Shown: one piece after another, positions 63,553 to 64,000 of the stretch
Numbering within the stretch: position 1 is the stretch's first letter
How the letters are laid out: every line of letters starts with the position of its first letter
Assembly (NCBI GenBank): GCA_031553005.1
Contig: JAVBMA010000031.1
Coordinates: forward strand, 69,030-133,029
Direction: 5' to 3'
Length of the DNA: 64,000 nt
From: RGIG9379 sp031553005
GTDB taxonomy: Bacteria; Bacteroidota; Bacteroidia; Bacteroidales; Paludibacteraceae
Translations under genes and position numbers: made by a program
The notes under the pieces: generated by a model
The model's input: only the letters and a program-made list of their open reading frames with translations
Told to the model about the DNA's origin: nothing
The model's database searches: none

Positions 63553-63752
63553 TATACATTCAGAGATTCCTCACTACGTTCGGAATGACATTTTGCGCGT
63601 ATATTAAGAATAAGTAGGAGATGAAGCGGCGGCTTTGCCGCCGCTTCATCTCCTATAGAGCAAACTGTAAATGTCTGTCATTCCGAATGGAACGAAAGTG
63701 GAATGAGGAATACCCGAAATGAAAGTTTGAAATATAAGGGTATTTTTGCGGA
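63553..63752. repeat. Composite dispersed repeat, copy 2
   Basis: The inverted counterpart of 54388-54535, with an inserted GC-rich hairpin at 63616-63654. A further partial version of the CACTACGTTCGGAATG block is at 63306-63334. Confidence 0.8.
63616..63654. repeat. GC-rich perfect hairpin
   Basis: An 18-bp perfect stem (63616-63633 with 63637-63654, core GCGGCGGC/GCCGCCGC) with loop TTT. It contrasts strongly with the AT-rich surroundings and has no T-run, so it is not a standard terminator. Confidence 0.9.
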
Positions 63753-63896
63753 TTAGCATTATAAAATAAATCTTCCGAACACTCCTGACTCAAAGTCGCG
63801 CTCCCAATATAACCTCTTGAAGCCGAGCTCCGATTTGCATCCATAGGCATATAAAATAAAATGCTTATCAGCTATATTACCCCTAACGAGAAAAAG

Positions 63897-63973
63897 TAAA
63901 CACAAAGGCACGAAGTGCACAAAGAAAATAAAAAAACAAACATAACTTCGTGTCCTTTGTGCCTTTGTGTTTA
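63897..63973. repeat. CACAAAGGCAC inverted element, copy 2
   Basis: TAAACACAAAGGCACGAAG on the left and CTTTGTGCCTTTGTGTTTA on the right, inverted around an A-rich centre. Same family as 49372-49440. Confidence 0.85.
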
Positions 63974-64000
63974 TAAAATTCATTTACGTTGGCACCGGGG

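Larger units (their letters stand above)
63351..63810. repeat. 460-bp MITE-like unit with 45-bp inverted ends
   Basis: TATATTCGGAGCGCGACTTG and following bases to 63395 recur inverted at 63768-63810 with about four differences over 44 bases. Between them there is no plausible gene but a composite repeat and a GC-rich hairpin. The whole stretch 63162-64000 has no supportable CDS. Confidence 0.75.

Noticed and set aside
63759..63983. 74-codon minus-strand ORF near the window end
   Set aside because: It is composed of two dispersed repeats read through, so it is not a gene.
63162..64000. tRNA or rRNA genes in the gene-free end
   Set aside because: No cloverleaf with a GGTTCRANNCC-type arm or rRNA-like sequence was found; the hairpins are repeat elements.

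Overview
The window is AT-rich bacterial chromosome from the Bacteroidota, most likely order Bacteroidales (a Porphyromonadaceae/Dysgonomonadaceae-like organism; the family is my inference). The grounds are: promoter boxes of the Bacteroidota type (TTTG, 19-21 bases, TAnnTTTG); a type IX secretion (T9SS) C-terminal sorting domain; lineage-typical families (DUF4254, DUF4268, large OMP_b-brl_3 barrels, lipoprotein FKBP isomerases, YkuD_2 transpeptidase); and an ornithine carbamoyltransferase of the acylornithine type. No rRNA, tRNA or CRISPR array was seen.

Layout. 0-8 kb: an Lrp/AsnC regulator, three tandem FKBP prolyl isomerases with different predicted locations, a DUF4268 protein and the sufB-sufC-sufD Fe-S assembly operon. 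8-15.5 kb: a RecB/AddA-type helicase-nuclease, a REP-associated (RAYT, IS200-like) transposase beside a three-hairpin REP-like element, and carB, which has a promoter, a tiny aromatic-rich ORF and an intrinsic terminator in its leader. 15.7-23.8 kb: a compact Wzx/Wzy-type surface polysaccharide locus (initiating transferase, four glycosyltransferases, polymerase, flippase). 23.9-34 kb: a TPR protein/outer-membrane barrel/membrane J-protein operon, a PASTA protein with rluD, rpmH, and a GT9 heptosyltransferase-like gene with DUF4254. 34-38 kb: a plus-strand accessory island with a T9SS tail-fibre-like protein carrying a self-cleaving S74 chaperone, two decayed genes and a subtilisin. 38-47 kb: two outer-membrane barrels, a rhodanese-like lipoprotein lacking its cysteine, mrp, ddl, and two divergent L,D-transpeptidases. 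47-54 kb (plus strand): a cation/proton antiporter interrupted by one in-frame TGA, then plsC-type acyltransferase, ruvB, a TolC-like efflux protein and an acyltransferase-3 protein. 54-63 kb (minus strand): an arginine/proline set (argF', proA, proB, proC) with an acyl-CoA synthetase, an XRE-cupin regulator and a hitch-hiking four-helix-bundle gene, then a BASS-type transporter. The last 0.8 kb holds nested repeats.

The most distinctive feature is the density of small dispersed repeats between genes: RAYT-linked REP-like elements, GAAAAGTGAAA-type iterated tracts that supply the stop codons of several genes, G-rich inverted elements that extend the ddl reading frame, CACAAAGGCAC inverted elements, and a 460-bp MITE-like unit with 45-bp inverted ends. 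The carB leader is the best candidate for an undescribed regulatory arrangement.
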